Shown here in pieces: positions 43,882-52,549 of a DNA stretch of 64,000 nucleotides. The stretch covers positions 62,001-126,000 of the forward strand of contig NZ_SCQN01000011.1 of the NCBI RefSeq assembly GCF_004321985.1, written 5' to 3'. Origin of the DNA: Castellaniella sp. (GTDB lineage: Bacteria; Pseudomonadota; Gammaproteobacteria; Burkholderiales; Burkholderiaceae_B). The position numbers and the translations under genes were made by a program. The notes beneath the pieces were generated by a model that was given only the letters and a program-made list of their open reading frames with translations, searched no databases and had not been told where the DNA came from. Position 1 is the stretch's first letter. The number at the start of each line of letters is the position of its first letter.

Positions 43882-44766
43882 ATGGACATGTCGGTTGATA
43901 TTCACGAAGCAGACCGCCGCCTGCCCGACGATGTGCGGGAATCCCTGCAGAAGGCCGAGGCCGTTGCACAGCGCCAGATGCGCAATCGCCGACGGCTGGT
44001 GATCTTCTGGCGCTTTGCCATTCTGATCCTGATCCTCGCTGGTTGGGAACTGGCAGCGACCCTGCACTGGATCGATCCGTTCTTCTATTCCAGGCCCTCG
44101 CTGATTGCCCGGCAGATTTATGACTGGTGGGTGGATGGCACTTCACAAGGCCCGCTGTGGCTGCAGCTTGCCGTCACGCTCGAAGAGACGCTTATCGGGT
44201 TTTTCATTGGAGGGATTGGCGGCATCATCTGTGGGATTTTGCTGGGCCGCAACCAGTTTCTGGCCGACATCTTCAGTATCTACATCAAGGTCGCCAATTC
44301 CATTCCGCGGGTCGTGCTGGGATCGGTATTTGTGATTGCGCTGGGCCTGGGGATCGCGTCCAAGGTCGCGTTGGCTGTGGTCATGGTGTTTTTCGTCGTG
44401 TTTGGCAATGCCTTCCAGGGGGTGCGTGAGGCTGATCGCTACATGATCGCCAATGCTCAGATCCTGGGTGCCTCCAAGCGCCAGGTGACGACTCAAGTGG
44501 TCATCCCATCCGCCCTGAGCTGGATACTGGCCAGCCTGCACGTCAGCTTCGGCTTTGCTCTGGTCGGCGCGGTGGTGGGCGAATTCTTGGGCGCGCGGGT
44601 GGGTATCGGCCTGTTGATCGCCACGGCGCAGGGGGCGTTCAACGCCAGTGGCGTCTTCGCCGCCATGATCGTGCTGGGCGTCATGGCCTTTATCGCCGAT
44701 TACATCCTGACCATGATTGAGGGTTGGTTGCTGAAATGGCGTCCAGCTCAGTTCGAGAACGCGTGA
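43882..44766 (+). CDS. ABC transporter permease, SsuC/TauC type
   Basis: 294-aa inner-membrane permease. The ATG at 43882 is preceded by GAAGGGA; the track's TTG at 43864 overlaps the ATPase stop. A hydrophilic 45-residue N-terminus precedes six helices. The EAA-loop region reads VREADRYMIANAQILGASKRQ, followed by VVIPSALSWILASLHVSFGFALVGAVVGEF. It completes the three-gene importer. The following 246 bp to the next gene hold no convincing feature. Confidence 0.88.
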   Translation: MDMSVDIHEADRRLPDDVRESLQKAEAVAQRQMRNRRRLVIFWRFAILILILAGWELAATLHWIDPFFYSRPSLIARQIYDWWVDGTSQGPLWLQLAVTLEETLIGFFIGGIGGIICGILLGRNQFLADIFSIYIKVANSIPRVVLGSVFVIALGLGIASKVALAVVMVFFVVFGNAFQGVREADRYMIANAQILGASKRQVTTQVVIPSALSWILASLHVSFGFALVGAVVGEFLGARVGIGLLIATAQGAFNASGVFAAMIVLGVMAFIADYILTMIEGWLLKWRPAQFENA

Positions 44767-45012
44767 CGGTGGGGCGGCTCGCGTACGGCCACAGTGCGGA
44801 TGAGCTTGTGCACGCTCCCCGCGTCAACCTGCCGGTGGCTGCGGCAGCGATTGCTGCATTGCGGTAGTGGTTTTTATCATGTGATACAGCCTCTGGGTTC
44901 AATATGGCTTTACCCGCAGTGGGCAATTGAATAAGCTGCCATTGTGGGTTCTGCCAAGCGATGCACCGGCATGGTTCCGGCATTGGTAGTGGCGCCTGAC
45001 GTTGGAGTTCAT

Positions 45013-45585
45013 ATGAAAAAAGCTGCGCTCGAACAAAGCCCCGTGTCGTACTACGCCGACTTCGTCCTCTATCCGGCTGCGTTGCTGGGCGGTCTGGCGG
45101 TGCTGCTGGTACGCGCACCCGCACTGACCTGGGAGATGCCGCTGGCCGCGGTGATCGGGTTCTTTGCCTGGAGCCTGGTCGAATACGTCCTGCACCGTTT
45201 CGTGCTGCATGGCCCACAGCCATTCAAGCGCTGGCACCTGGAACACCACGATCGCCCGACGGCGCTGATCGGCGCTCCCACGCTGGGCAGCATGGCCTTG
45301 TTCGTGGTGATCGCCTATCTGCCGCTGTACTGGGTACTGGGGCCTTGGCTCGCGCTGGCCGCCACGCTGGGACTGGCTGTAGGCTATTTTTCCTATCTGG
45401 TCGTGCACCATGGCGTGCACCATTGGAAGGCCCGCCCGGGCTCCTGGTTTGCCGCGCGCAAGCGCGAGCATGCCATCCACCACATGCCGGGCATCGAAGG
45501 CTGGTACGGGGTTACGACGCCCTTCTGGGACAAGGTGTTTTCCACGCAGCGGCGCGGGCGGTCGGGGCGGCCAGAGAATGGGTAA
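45013..45585 (+). CDS. Fatty acid hydroxylase/sterol desaturase superfamily membrane protein
   Basis: 190-aa integral membrane di-iron oxygenase candidate. The start is ATG 45013 with GGAG 5 nt upstream. All histidine clusters of the superfamily are visible: HRFVLH, HLEHHD, HHGVHH and HAIHH. They lie between hydrophobic segments (YPAALLGGLAVLLV, AVIGFFAWSLVEYVL, LFVVIAYLPLYWVL, LALAATLGLAVGYF). Relatives hydroxylate fatty-acyl chains, sterols or carotenoids. The gene stands alone between two ABC importers and gives no contextual clue to substrate. Confidence 0.82.
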   Translation: MKKAALEQSPVSYYADFVLYPAALLGGLAVLLVRAPALTWEMPLAAVIGFFAWSLVEYVLHRFVLHGPQPFKRWHLEHHDRPTALIGAPTLGSMALFVVIAYLPLYWVLGPWLALAATLGLAVGYFSYLVVHHGVHHWKARPGSWFAARKREHAIHHMPGIEGWYGVTTPFWDKVFSTQRRGRSGRPENG

Positions 45586-45741
45586 GGGACCTGGCTGCTG
45601 CGCCGCACAAACCCCCCGTATTCACCTCCTTGTCAGCTTCTTTACATTACGCTAACGATTGGTGGCGCGATGCATACCAGTGTTACGCCCATGAATTGTT
45701 CCGCACCTACAGGTCATTCGATTCACCCAAGGAGGTTCACC

Positions 45742-46560
45742 ATGAAAGGGAAATCTTTCGTTGCGTTTGCGTTGCCGCTAGCCATGAGCTTGGCGTTTGC
45801 CGCTTACGCGCCCGTATCGGCAGCGGCGGGTACCCCGAAGACAGCTATTGTCGTCGGCGCTGACACCACGTTCCCGCCATTCGAGACGGAAAAGGACGGC
45901 AAGGTCACCGGCTTTGACATCGACCTGATTCGCGAAATCGCGAAGGCCGAAGGCCTGACCACCAGTATCAAGACCTTGCCCTTCAACGGGCTGATTCCCA
46001 GCCTGCAGGCCGGGTCGATCGATGCGGCTGTGGCGGGTATCACCATCAAGACCAGCCGCATGCAGAATGTCGATTTCAGCGATGCCTATTACAAGTCCGG
46101 TCTGTCGGTGCTGGTGAAGGCGGACTCGAAGATCAAGAGCTTTGCTGACCTGAAGGGTCATGTGGTCGCTACCAAGAAGGCCACTTCGTCGGTGGACTAC
46201 ATGACCGGCCACGGGGTCGACTTGGGACACATCAAGCAGTTCCAGAACATCGATAGCGCCTATCAGGCGCTGATGACAGGCGGGGCTGACGCAGTGGTGT
46301 TCGACAATCCCGTGAACGTGAATTTCAAGACCAGCCACTCGAAGGATGTGAAGGTGGTCGGTGATCTGCTGACCGGTGAATACTACGGGATAGCCATCAC
46401 CAAGAAAGAACCCTGGCTGGTCGGGAAGGTCAATGCGGGCCTGGCCAAGATCAAGAAAAACGGCGAATACAAGAAGCTGTTCGTAAAATACTTTGGTGGC
46501 GACGTAAGCGGCGCTGTCGAAGGTGTTGTCAGTCCGGCTTCGGTGGCGGTCAAGGACTGA
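45742..46560 (+). CDS. Polar amino-acid ABC transporter binding protein, GlnH/HisJ-like
   Basis: 272-aa periplasmic receptor (solute-binding family 3). GGAGG lies 6 nt before ATG 45742, which fixes the start. The signal peptide runs KSFVAFALPLAMSLAFAAYAPVSAAA. The core shows VGADTTFPPFETEKDGKVTGFDIDLIREI and LPFNGLIPSLQAGSIDAAVAGITI. The mature end is lysine-rich. Genes for a permease and an ATPase follow. The ligand is probably glutamine, histidine or a similar polar amino acid, but not decided by the sequence. Confidence 0.9.
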   Translation: MKGKSFVAFALPLAMSLAFAAYAPVSAAAGTPKTAIVVGADTTFPPFETEKDGKVTGFDIDLIREIAKAEGLTTSIKTLPFNGLIPSLQAGSIDAAVAGITIKTSRMQNVDFSDAYYKSGLSVLVKADSKIKSFADLKGHVVATKKATSSVDYMTGHGVDLGHIKQFQNIDSAYQALMTGGADAVVFDNPVNVNFKTSHSKDVKVVGDLLTGEYYGIAITKKEPWLVGKVNAGLAKIKKNGEYKKLFVKYFGGDVSGAVEGVVSPASVAVKD

Positions 46561-46692
46561 ATGACCGAAATACCTCCATAGGTATAGCCCGATGCACAGG
46601 GCCGCGCGCTGCGTCTTGCGTAGCGTGCGGCCTGTCTTTTGCGGCTCATGCACTGGCGGGCTCGCGGGCGCGCCATACACCAGGATCTTTAC

Positions 46693-47361
46693 ATGAATGT
46701 CATTTGGGAAAACCTGCCCTACATACTGGACGGCCTGAGGCTGACCGTCCAGTATTCGATCGTGGCGATCCTGCTCATGCTGGTGATCGGGCTGATCGCT
46801 GCGCTCATGCGGCTGTCGAAGGTCCGCATCATGAGGGGTATCGCTACTGCCTATGTGGAGATCTTCCGGTCCACGCCGCTGCTGGTCCAGTTGTTCTTCA
46901 TCGTGTTGGGGCTGCCAGCCCTCCTGCCCGTCAACGAATGGTTCGGGCAGCTTTTCTATCCCATCATGGCGGCGGCGCTGACGCTCAGCCTGAACGAGGG
47001 CGCCTATGTCACGGAGATCATCCGGGCCGGCATCCTGGGCGTGGATCGTGGCCAGAAGGAAGCGGCGGCCAGCATTGCCATGACCGGCTTCCAGACGATG
47101 CGCTACATCGTGTTGCCGCAGGCGTTCAAGCGCATGATTCCACCGCTGGTGAACCAGGCGGCCCAGACGATCAAGGACACGTCGCTGCTCGCGCCAGTGG
47201 GGATCATCGAACTTGTCTATCAGGGCGAAGTCGTGATTGCGCAGACCTTCGCCTCGTTCAAGATCTGGGGCCTCATCGCGGTCCTGTACTTCATCATCAT
47301 CTTTGCCGTGTCGAAATTTGCGTCCTATCTCGAACGGAGGTTCCAAGTTGATAAGCGTTAA
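46693..47361 (+). CDS. Polar amino-acid ABC transporter permease
   Basis: 222-aa HisM/GlnP-type inner-membrane permease with five helices. Diagnostic segments are [19 protein letters not shown] and the EAA region [36 protein letters not shown]. It begins 132 bp after the binding-protein gene and overlaps the ATPase gene by 14 bp. A single permease gene is present, so a homodimer is expected. Confidence 0.92.
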   Translation: MNVIWENLPYILDGLRLTVQYSIVAILLMLVIGLIAALMRLSKVRIMRGIATAYVEIFRSTPLLVQLFFIVLGLPALLPVNEWFGQLFYPIMAAALTLSLNEGAYVTEIIRAGILGVDRGQKEAAASIAMTGFQTMRYIVLPQAFKRMIPPLVNQAAQTIKDTSLLAPVGIIELVYQGEVVIAQTFASFKIWGLIAVLYFIIIFAVSKFASYLERRFQVDKR

Positions 47362-48070
47362 GAACCTGCATAAATCCTACGGCCAGAACGAGATCCTCAA
47401 GGGTATCGACAACCACATCGAGGAGCGTGAAGTCGTCGTGGTGATCGGTCCGTCCGGCAGCGGCAAGAGCACTTTCCTGCGCTGCCTGAATGGCTTGGAG
47501 ACCGTCACCAGCGGTGAGATTGTCATCGATGGCACTTGCCTGACCGATCCGGCTACGGATATCTACAAATTGCGTGAGCACATCGGCATGGTGTTCCAGC
47601 AGTTCAATCTCTTCAAGCACCTGACGATCCTGGAGAACATCACCATCGGGCCGCGCAAGGTCAAGAAGGAATCCCTGGAACAGGCCAACCGAACCGCGCG
47701 TGAGCTGCTGGCCAAGGTCGGCCTGCCGGACAAGGAAGCCAGTTACCCCGACGAGCTCTCGGGGGGCCAGCAGCAGCGGGTAGCGATTGCCCGTGCCCTG
47801 GCCATGAAGCCCAACATCATGCTGTTTGATGAGCCGACTTCGGCGCTGGACCCCGAGATGGTGGGTGAAGTCTTGCAGGTGATGAAGACCCTGGCGAACG
47901 AGGGCATGACCATGGTGGTGGTGACTCATGAAATGGGGTTTGCGCGGGAAGTCGGGCACCGGGTGCTGTTCATGGACGGCGGCTATATCGTCGAAGAGGG
48001 CAAACCCCAGGATCTGTTCAGCAGTCCGCAGATGGACCGCACCAAGGACTTTCTGAGCAAAGTGCTGTGA
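47348..48070 (+). CDS. Polar amino-acid ABC transporter ATP-binding protein, GlnQ-like
   Basis: 240-aa ATPase with GPSGSGKST (Walker A), [14 protein letters not shown] (Q-loop), [16 protein letters not shown] and [14 protein letters not shown], then [11 protein letters not shown], all typical of GlnQ/HisP. The start is a TTG at 47348 with GGAGG upstream inside the permease gene; no ATG is available in frame nearby. The TTG start may lower expression or depend on coupling to the permease. Confidence 0.9.
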   Translation: MISVKNLHKSYGQNEILKGIDNHIEEREVVVVIGPSGSGKSTFLRCLNGLETVTSGEIVIDGTCLTDPATDIYKLREHIGMVFQQFNLFKHLTILENITIGPRKVKKESLEQANRTARELLAKVGLPDKEASYPDELSGGQQQRVAIARALAMKPNIMLFDEPTSALDPEMVGEVLQVMKTLANEGMTMVVVTHEMGFAREVGHRVLFMDGGYIVEEGKPQDLFSSPQMDRTKDFLSKVL

Positions 48071-48078
48071 CGAACCGC

Positions 48079-48104
48079 CGATAGTAAGATACGCCTTATT
48101 ATCG
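48079..48104. other. Imperfect palindrome between the amino-acid importer and asnB
   Basis: Arms CGATAGTAAG and CTTATTATCG pair over 10 positions with one G-U in RNA, around a 6-nt loop, 12 bp before the asnB ATG. No T-run follows. It could be an operator or an mRNA hairpin affecting asnB translation. Confidence 0.4.
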
Positions 48105-48116
48105 AAGGGCGATTTC

Positions 48117-50006
48117 ATGTGCGGTTTTTCCGGCTATCTCCGGGTTACCGGTCAGGCGGCACCTGACCGCTCAGCGATTCTGCAGGCCATGGGGGGGGCC
48201 CTTCGGCATCGCGGGCCCGACGATCAGGGACATTGGCTGGACACCAGCGTGGATTTCGGTGTGACGCACCAGCGTCTGTCGATTGCGGATCTGTCGCAGG
48301 CTGGGCATCAGCCGATGCTCTCCCATGACGATCGCTATGTTCTGGCATTCAACGGCGAAATCTACAATTTTCCGGTGCTGCGTGCAGCCCTTGAAAAAGA
48401 TACGCCAGACATGGCATGGCGCGGGCACTCCGATACGGAGATTCTCCTTGAGGCGCTCGCTCGGTGGGGTGTGGAGCAGGCGCTGACGGCGGCTGTGGGG
48501 ATGTTTGCCCTTGCGCTGTGGGACCGGCAGGATCGCACGCTGACGCTGGCGCGTGACCGCATGGGCGAAAAGCCTCTATATTGGGGCTGGCAGAGCGGTA
48601 CGCTGCTCTTTGGCTCGGAGCTGACGGCGCTGGAGGCGCACCCTGCGTTCTTGCGCCAGATTGACCGTGGTGCGCTGTCGCTGCTGCTGCGCTACAACTA
48701 TATCCCTGAGCCGCACAGCATCTACCGGGGCATTCACAAGTTGCCCGCCGGGCACCTCGTGGTCCTGCGCCCCGATGGACGGGAGCCGGCGCCCGAGCCG
48801 TATTGGGACTACCGTAGCGTGGTCAGGACGGGGGTGGCGACGCCGTTTGCAGGCACGGAATCAGAGGCCGTATCCACGCTGGAATCCTTGCTGATGGAGA
48901 GTGTGGCCGGCCAGATGGTGTCCGATGTACCGCTGGGCGCATTCTTGAGCGGCGGGCTGGACAGCAGCACCGTCGTGGCGCTCATGCAGAAGCAGTCTTC
49001 GCAGCGGGTGCATACCTATGCGATTGGCTTCGAGGACAAGGCCTATGACGAGGCAACTCATGCGCGCGCCGTTGCTGCGCACCTGGGCACGGATCATACC
49101 GAGCTTTACGTCAGCAACCAGGATACCTTGGCCGTGGTCCCCGAACTGGCGCGTATCTACAGCGAGCCATTTGCGGATAGTTCGCAGATTCCCACTTACC
49201 TCGTCAGCCGGATGGCGCGGCGCAGCGTGACGGTTGCCTTGAGCGGCGATGGCGCCGATGAACTGTTCGGCGGCTACACCCATCATCAATATCTGCCCAG
49301 GCTCTGGAATTTGCTGGCGCCGGTGCCGCAGGGGTTGCGCCGCTGCGCCAGTGGGCTGCTGTCGCCTTTGCCGTTTCCGCGGCGCATGCGGAAGCTGCTT
49401 GACGTGCTGGATGCCCGCAGCCGCGAGGAACTGTACTGGCGCACCCGCAGCTTCTGGTCGGAGCCGGCTGCGGTCGTGAGGGGGGCCACGGAGCCTGATT
49501 CCCTGTTGCGCAGCCTGTACCGCGATCCGTCCGACTGGCGCTTCGTGCAGCCTTTCGCGACATGGATCATGGCCATGGAGGCCATGGACTACATGCCGGG
49601 CGATGTGCTGGCCAAGGTCGATCGGGCCGCGATGGCCAACAGCCTGGAGACGAGGGCACCGTTTCTCGACCATCGCGTGGTGGAATTCGCCGCGCGTTTG
49701 CCGTTGTCGCTGAAGCTCAGGAATGGGCAGGGCAAGTGGCTGTTGCGTCAGCTTTTGTACCGGTACGTGCCGCAGGCGATGGTGGATCGTCCAAAGAAAG
49801 GTTTCTCCGTGCCGCTGGGGGCTTGGCTTCGCGGGCCGTTGCGCGAGTGGGCGGAAGGCTTGCTGGCGGAACCCCTGCTGCAGGCGGGCGGCTACTTCGA
49901 TGCTGCTGCAGTGCGCCGCGTCTGGGCCGAGCACATCCAGGGAAAAAGCGATCAGGCATCCAAGCTCTGGAGCGTGCTCATGTTTCAGGCCTGGCAGGCG
50001 CGGTGA
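48117..50006 (+). CDS. asnB: Asparagine synthase, glutamine-hydrolysing
   Basis: 629-aa two-domain enzyme. The N-terminal Ntn glutaminase has the catalytic Cys2 (MCGFSGYL), RHRGPDDQG and FNGEIYNFPVLR. The C-terminal ATP-pyrophosphatase synthase has LSGGLDSSTV and LSGDGADELFGGYTHH, with YMPGDVLAKVDRAAMANSLE. AsnB makes asparagine from aspartate and glutamine. Close relatives of this length also occur in lipopolysaccharide or capsule clusters (WbpS-like), where they amidate uronic acids. No sugar genes are nearby, so general asparagine synthesis is more likely. Confidence 0.9.
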   Translation: MCGFSGYLRVTGQAAPDRSAILQAMGGALRHRGPDDQGHWLDTSVDFGVTHQRLSIADLSQAGHQPMLSHDDRYVLAFNGEIYNFPVLRAALEKDTPDMAWRGHSDTEILLEALARWGVEQALTAAVGMFALALWDRQDRTLTLARDRMGEKPLYWGWQSGTLLFGSELTALEAHPAFLRQIDRGALSLLLRYNYIPEPHSIYRGIHKLPAGHLVVLRPDGREPAPEPYWDYRSVVRTGVATPFAGTESEAVSTLESLLMESVAGQMVSDVPLGAFLSGGLDSSTVVALMQKQSSQRVHTYAIGFEDKAYDEATHARAVAAHLGTDHTELYVSNQDTLAVVPELARIYSEPFADSSQIPTYLVSRMARRSVTVALSGDGADELFGGYTHHQYLPRLWNLLAPVPQGLRRCASGLLSPLPFPRRMRKLLDVLDARSREELYWRTRSFWSEPAAVVRGATEPDSLLRSLYRDPSDWRFVQPFATWIMAMEAMDYMPGDVLAKVDRAAMANSLETRAPFLDHRVVEFAARLPLSLKLRNGQGKWLLRQLLYRYVPQAMVDRPKKGFSVPLGAWLRGPLREWAEGLLAEPLLQAGGYFDAAAVRRVWAEHIQGKSDQASKLWSVLMFQAWQAR

Positions 50007-50043
50007 CGCCCGCGCCAGGCCTGCCATCGGGGCAATACAGGAA

Positions 50044-50685
50044 TCATGAGCCTGAGGGCGCAGGCGCAGGGGCGGGCATGGGCACTATTCCTCCGCTAGG
50101 CTGGCTCTGACGAGTCTTCATCTTTTCCTGCTCTTTCTCTTGCTGTTTCTCAACCTTCTTCTCTTCCGTTGATGTGAAGGGCGGCGCCTTTTCCAGTGCC
50201 TCCTTGCTCATGTTGACGATGGCAACGTGCGTTTCGGGGTTGATTTGTGCGACCTTGTCCCATGGGATACCCACGTCCTTCTGCCCGATGCCCAGAAAGC
50301 CACCCACGCCCACGACTACGCCAGCCAGCTTGTGGTCCCCGTCCAGAATCAGATCGGTGACCTTGCCGATGTCTTTTGCTTCTTTGCCCGTTCCGTTGTG
50401 AATGGACATGCCCATGACCGACGAGGCCAGCGTTTGCGAAGATTTTTGTTCTGTGATGAACGGGGCGCCAGCCGATTGGCTGCCGCCGATTGCGGATGGG
50501 GCGTTGGCGTCTGGCTTCTGTCCGGACGTTGATTGCGGTGCGCCTTCCGGGGCCTCGCCGCCTTTAGGTGCGCTTTGGTCTTGACTGAACGCGGCAGTTG
50601 AGAGGCCCAGCCCACTGATTCCTAGGGTGAAAGCTGCAAGCGCTGTCGTAAGGGTGTGCCTGGAAAAGCTTTTCTGATGATTCAT
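50044..50685 (-). CDS. Exported PRC-barrel domain protein
   Basis: 213 aa with a signal peptide (SRHTLTTALAAFTLGISGLGLSTAAFS-QD) and a Pro/Gly/Ser-rich linker. A PRC-barrel domain spans about residues 85-150 (VMGMSIHNGTGKEAKDIGKVTDLILDGDHKLAGVVVGVGGFLGIGQKDVGIPWDKV). The tail is highly charged (EEKKVEKQQEKEQEKMK) and ends in Pro/Ala. AAGGAG lies 7 nt before the ATG. PRC-barrel proteins of this kind are periplasmic and often stress-related; no precise role is known. It is convergent with asnB, 37 bp away. Confidence 0.78.
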   Translation of the reverse strand: MNHQKSFSRHTLTTALAAFTLGISGLGLSTAAFSQDQSAPKGGEAPEGAPQSTSGQKPDANAPSAIGGSQSAGAPFITEQKSSQTLASSVMGMSIHNGTGKEAKDIGKVTDLILDGDHKLAGVVVGVGGFLGIGQKDVGIPWDKVAQINPETHVAIVNMSKEALEKAPPFTSTEEKKVEKQQEKEQEKMKTRQSQPSGGIVPMPAPAPAPSGS

Positions 50686-51042
50686 ACTCTGACTCCTTGG
50701 GAGGTATCAAACAAATATGACGCCTTCACCGTATCAAAATCGGGAGGGGATTTTGTAAGCCAATTAAAATCGTGAGTATGTTGGTTGCTTTCGTGTGCAG
50801 TTCGAATTGGTACTCGATTGGCCTCGATATGCGTAATCCCACACTGTGGCAGGCCTCCCACCGTTTAATGGCAGCTGCAATCATCCTGGGATCGTTGCGA
50901 CGGATTTGTCTTTGTTAAAGGTTTATCGCTTGGTGTAGCATTTGTGCATGGTGTATTGGCGCCGGTTAATGGCTGATTCGTGGTTATTGTGCCGGAAACC
51001 TGTCGTAGATACCCATCGGTCGTCTGTCGTCATCCAATGAAA

Positions 51043-51069
51043 TTGAACTGGTCGGTATCTTTGTAGTAT
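51043..51069 (+). promoter_or_regulatory. Candidate promoter of the small lipoprotein gene
   Basis: TTGAAC (51043-51048), 15 bp, TAGTAT (51064-51069). The spacing is slightly short. The predicted start, about 51076, would place the next hairpin at the very beginning of the mRNA. Confidence 0.4.
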
Positions 51070-51081
51070 CGTGGCCGCCAT

Positions 51082-51100
51082 GCGGGCACTGCCCGCTTTT
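51082..51100 (+). terminator. Terminator-like hairpin ahead of the lipoprotein gene
   Basis: GCGGGC-ACT-GCCCGC followed by TTTT, ending 16 bp before the lipoprotein ATG. It may end a transcript crossing the AT-rich gap, or be a 5' leader hairpin of the lipoprotein mRNA. The short U-run makes it a weak terminator. Confidence 0.45.
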
Positions 51101-51115
51101 GAGACGGTTTGATGC

Positions 51116-51655
51116 ATGGACAGATGGTGGTTTCGAGTAGGTGGCATGGTGTCGCTGGGGGCCCTGGTGGTTCTGCAGGCCTGCACAGCGGTGACGGCAG
51201 GTCAGCTCGTCCAGGCCGGTTTTGACACCGCCAAGACATCACTGACTGGTTCGTCGTCCAGTGCGGATGCGGCGCGCATACGCGCCGTGATCAACGCCAT
51301 CAGCGTGGGCCAGGACGCCGCGCCCATTCTGGCGTCCATTGGTGTGCCGCCCAAGGAAAAGTCCGGCAATCTAGGGGGCTATGTCTGCTATCAGTACGCA
51401 GGCGTTTATTCGGCGACCGAAGACGCAGTCATCGTGGCAAAAGACGGCAAAGTGGTGTTTTTTGGTAATTCCACCTGCCGATCGGAAATGCAGGCTGCGA
51501 ATTTTGCCAGCGGCGGCAGATATGCGTCTGGTGCTGCTGTATCCGCGAGCGGCGCTGCTGCAACGCCTGCGGCTCCTGCCGATGGCGCGGCCGCGGGCGG
51601 TTCCGCGACCAATGCAGCCGCGAAGCCTGCGGTTCCCACGTCGGGCTCGAATTGA
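51116..51655 (+). CDS. Small lipoprotein of unknown function
   Basis: 179 aa. A lipoprotein signal ends VLQA-C at about Cys23. The mature protein has a Ser-rich spacer, then a compact domain (RIRAVINAISVGQDAAPILASIGVPPKEKSGNLGGYVCYQYAG) ending in a beta hairpin (DAVIVAKDGKVVFFGNSTC). A low-complexity Ala/Gly/Pro/Ser tail covers the last 50 residues. The two cysteines of the domain could pair. The domain resembles small SmpA/OmlA-like modules only loosely, and I do not recognise the family. No operon partner is visible. Confidence 0.7.
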   Translation: MDRWWFRVGGMVSLGALVVLQACTAVTAGQLVQAGFDTAKTSLTGSSSSADAARIRAVINAISVGQDAAPILASIGVPPKEKSGNLGGYVCYQYAGVYSATEDAVIVAKDGKVVFFGNSTCRSEMQAANFASGGRYASGAAVSASGAAATPAAPADGAAAGGSATNAAAKPAVPTSGSN

Positions 51656-51746
51656 GATTCCGGGCCCCAATCGTTGGGTAGAAAGGCTGCCCGAGCGCCT
51701 CTTCGCGTGCGCCCTTCTGTGTGTCTGTGGCCGCTGAAATGGAAAT

Positions 51747-51773
51747 GGGCCGGCGCCTATTGGTAGCCGACCC
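51747..51773 (-). terminator. Possible terminator of the tRNA-fMet gene
   Basis: On the minus strand, GGGTCGGC and GCCGGCCC pair (8 bp with one G-U) around an 11-nt loop. A moderately U-rich ATTTCCATTTC follows. It begins 12 bp after the tRNA's CCA end. Confidence 0.4.
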
Positions 51774-51784
51774 ATCCTTGAATC

Positions 51785-51861
51785 TGGTTGCGGGGACAGG
51801 ATTTGAACCTGTGACCTTCGGGTTATGAGCCCGACGAGCTGCCAGACTGCTCCACCCCGCG
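51785..51861 (-). tRNA. tRNA-fMet (anticodon CAU), initiator
   Basis: 77-nt cloverleaf with 3' CCA encoded. The anticodon loop is CTCATAA, flanked by three G-C pairs (GGG/CCC), and the first base pair is a C1-A72 mismatch. Both are hallmarks of bacterial initiator tRNA. The T-loop is GTTCAAATC. Confidence 0.95.
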
Positions 51862-51874
51862 TCTGAAGAACGAA

Positions 51875-51903
51875 ACTATAGCAAGTCTGCGAAAATAATG
51901 CAA
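51875..51903 (-). promoter_or_regulatory. Promoter of tRNA-fMet
   Basis: On the minus strand, TTGCAT (51903-51898), 17 bp, TATAGT (51880-51875). This gives a start about 7 nt before the mature tRNA. Confidence 0.5.
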
Positions 51904-51928
51904 GCAAAGTCCCGGAGTTCACGATAAA

Positions 51929-52519
51929 ATGACGGAAACGGAAGTCTTGCGGGTTCTGGAAGCCGCCCTGTTGTGCGCGGACGCGCCTTTACCGGTTGCC
52001 AGCCTGCGTAGCCTGTTCGAAGATGCGATTTCCGCAGACGATGTCCGCCGCTACCTGGCCACGTTGCAGCTTGACTGGCAGGATCGGGGGCTGGAACTGG
52101 TTTCGCTGGCAGGTGGCTGGAGATTCCAGAGCCGCCCGGACATGCAGCGTTACCTGGGGCGCCTGAACCCAGAGAAACCACCTCGTTATTCTCGTGCCGT
52201 GCTGGAGACCCTCGCGATCGTTGCGTGGCGCCAGCCTGTGACGCGAGGCGATATCGAGGACATTCGGGGCGTCACGGTATCCACTCAGATCATCCGTACT
52301 CTGGAAGACCGGGGATGGATCGAGGTTCTTGGGTATCGAGATGCACCGGGTCGGCCTGCATTGCTGGGTACCACGCGCCGTTTTCTGGAAGACCTGGGCC
52401 TGCGGGCGCTTGACGAGTTGCCGGCGCTGGATGCCGAGGGCGCCGAACAGGCGATGGATGCCTTGTTGCTGGATACACCCGAAGAAATATCTCGGTCCGA
52501 TGAGACCGCTGATTCATAG
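51929..52519 (+). CDS. scpB: Segregation and condensation protein B
   Basis: 196-aa kleisin-associated partner of SMC-ScpA in chromosome organisation. Two winged-helix domains are visible: [22 protein letters not shown] and [28 protein letters not shown], with [22 protein letters not shown] at the end of the second. The gene is 67 bp from the divergent tRNA-fMet. scpA is not in the window; scpB is followed by rluB after 30 bp, a common pairing. Confidence 0.9.
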   Translation: MTETEVLRVLEAALLCADAPLPVASLRSLFEDAISADDVRRYLATLQLDWQDRGLELVSLAGGWRFQSRPDMQRYLGRLNPEKPPRYSRAVLETLAIVAWRQPVTRGDIEDIRGVTVSTQIIRTLEDRGWIEVLGYRDAPGRPALLGTTRRFLEDLGLRALDELPALDAEGAEQAMDALLLDTPEEISRSDETADS

Positions 52520-52549
52520 AACACTCATGTGTAGGAGTCACTGAACCCC

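Larger units (their letters stand above)
50686..51115. other. 430-bp gene-free, AT-rich stretch
   Basis: Lies between the leftward PRC-barrel gene and the rightward lipoprotein gene. Three of its 60-bp lines that I counted are 40-45 % GC, well below the surrounding genes. The only ORF, on the minus strand from 51186, has no ribosome site or recognisable family. A candidate promoter and a terminator-like hairpin lie at its right end. A small RNA is possible but not demonstrable here. Confidence 0.6.

Noticed and set aside
50923-51186. 87-codon minus-strand ORF in the AT-rich gap
   Set aside because: No ribosome site or recognisable domain, and it overlaps the promoter and start of the lipoprotein gene.
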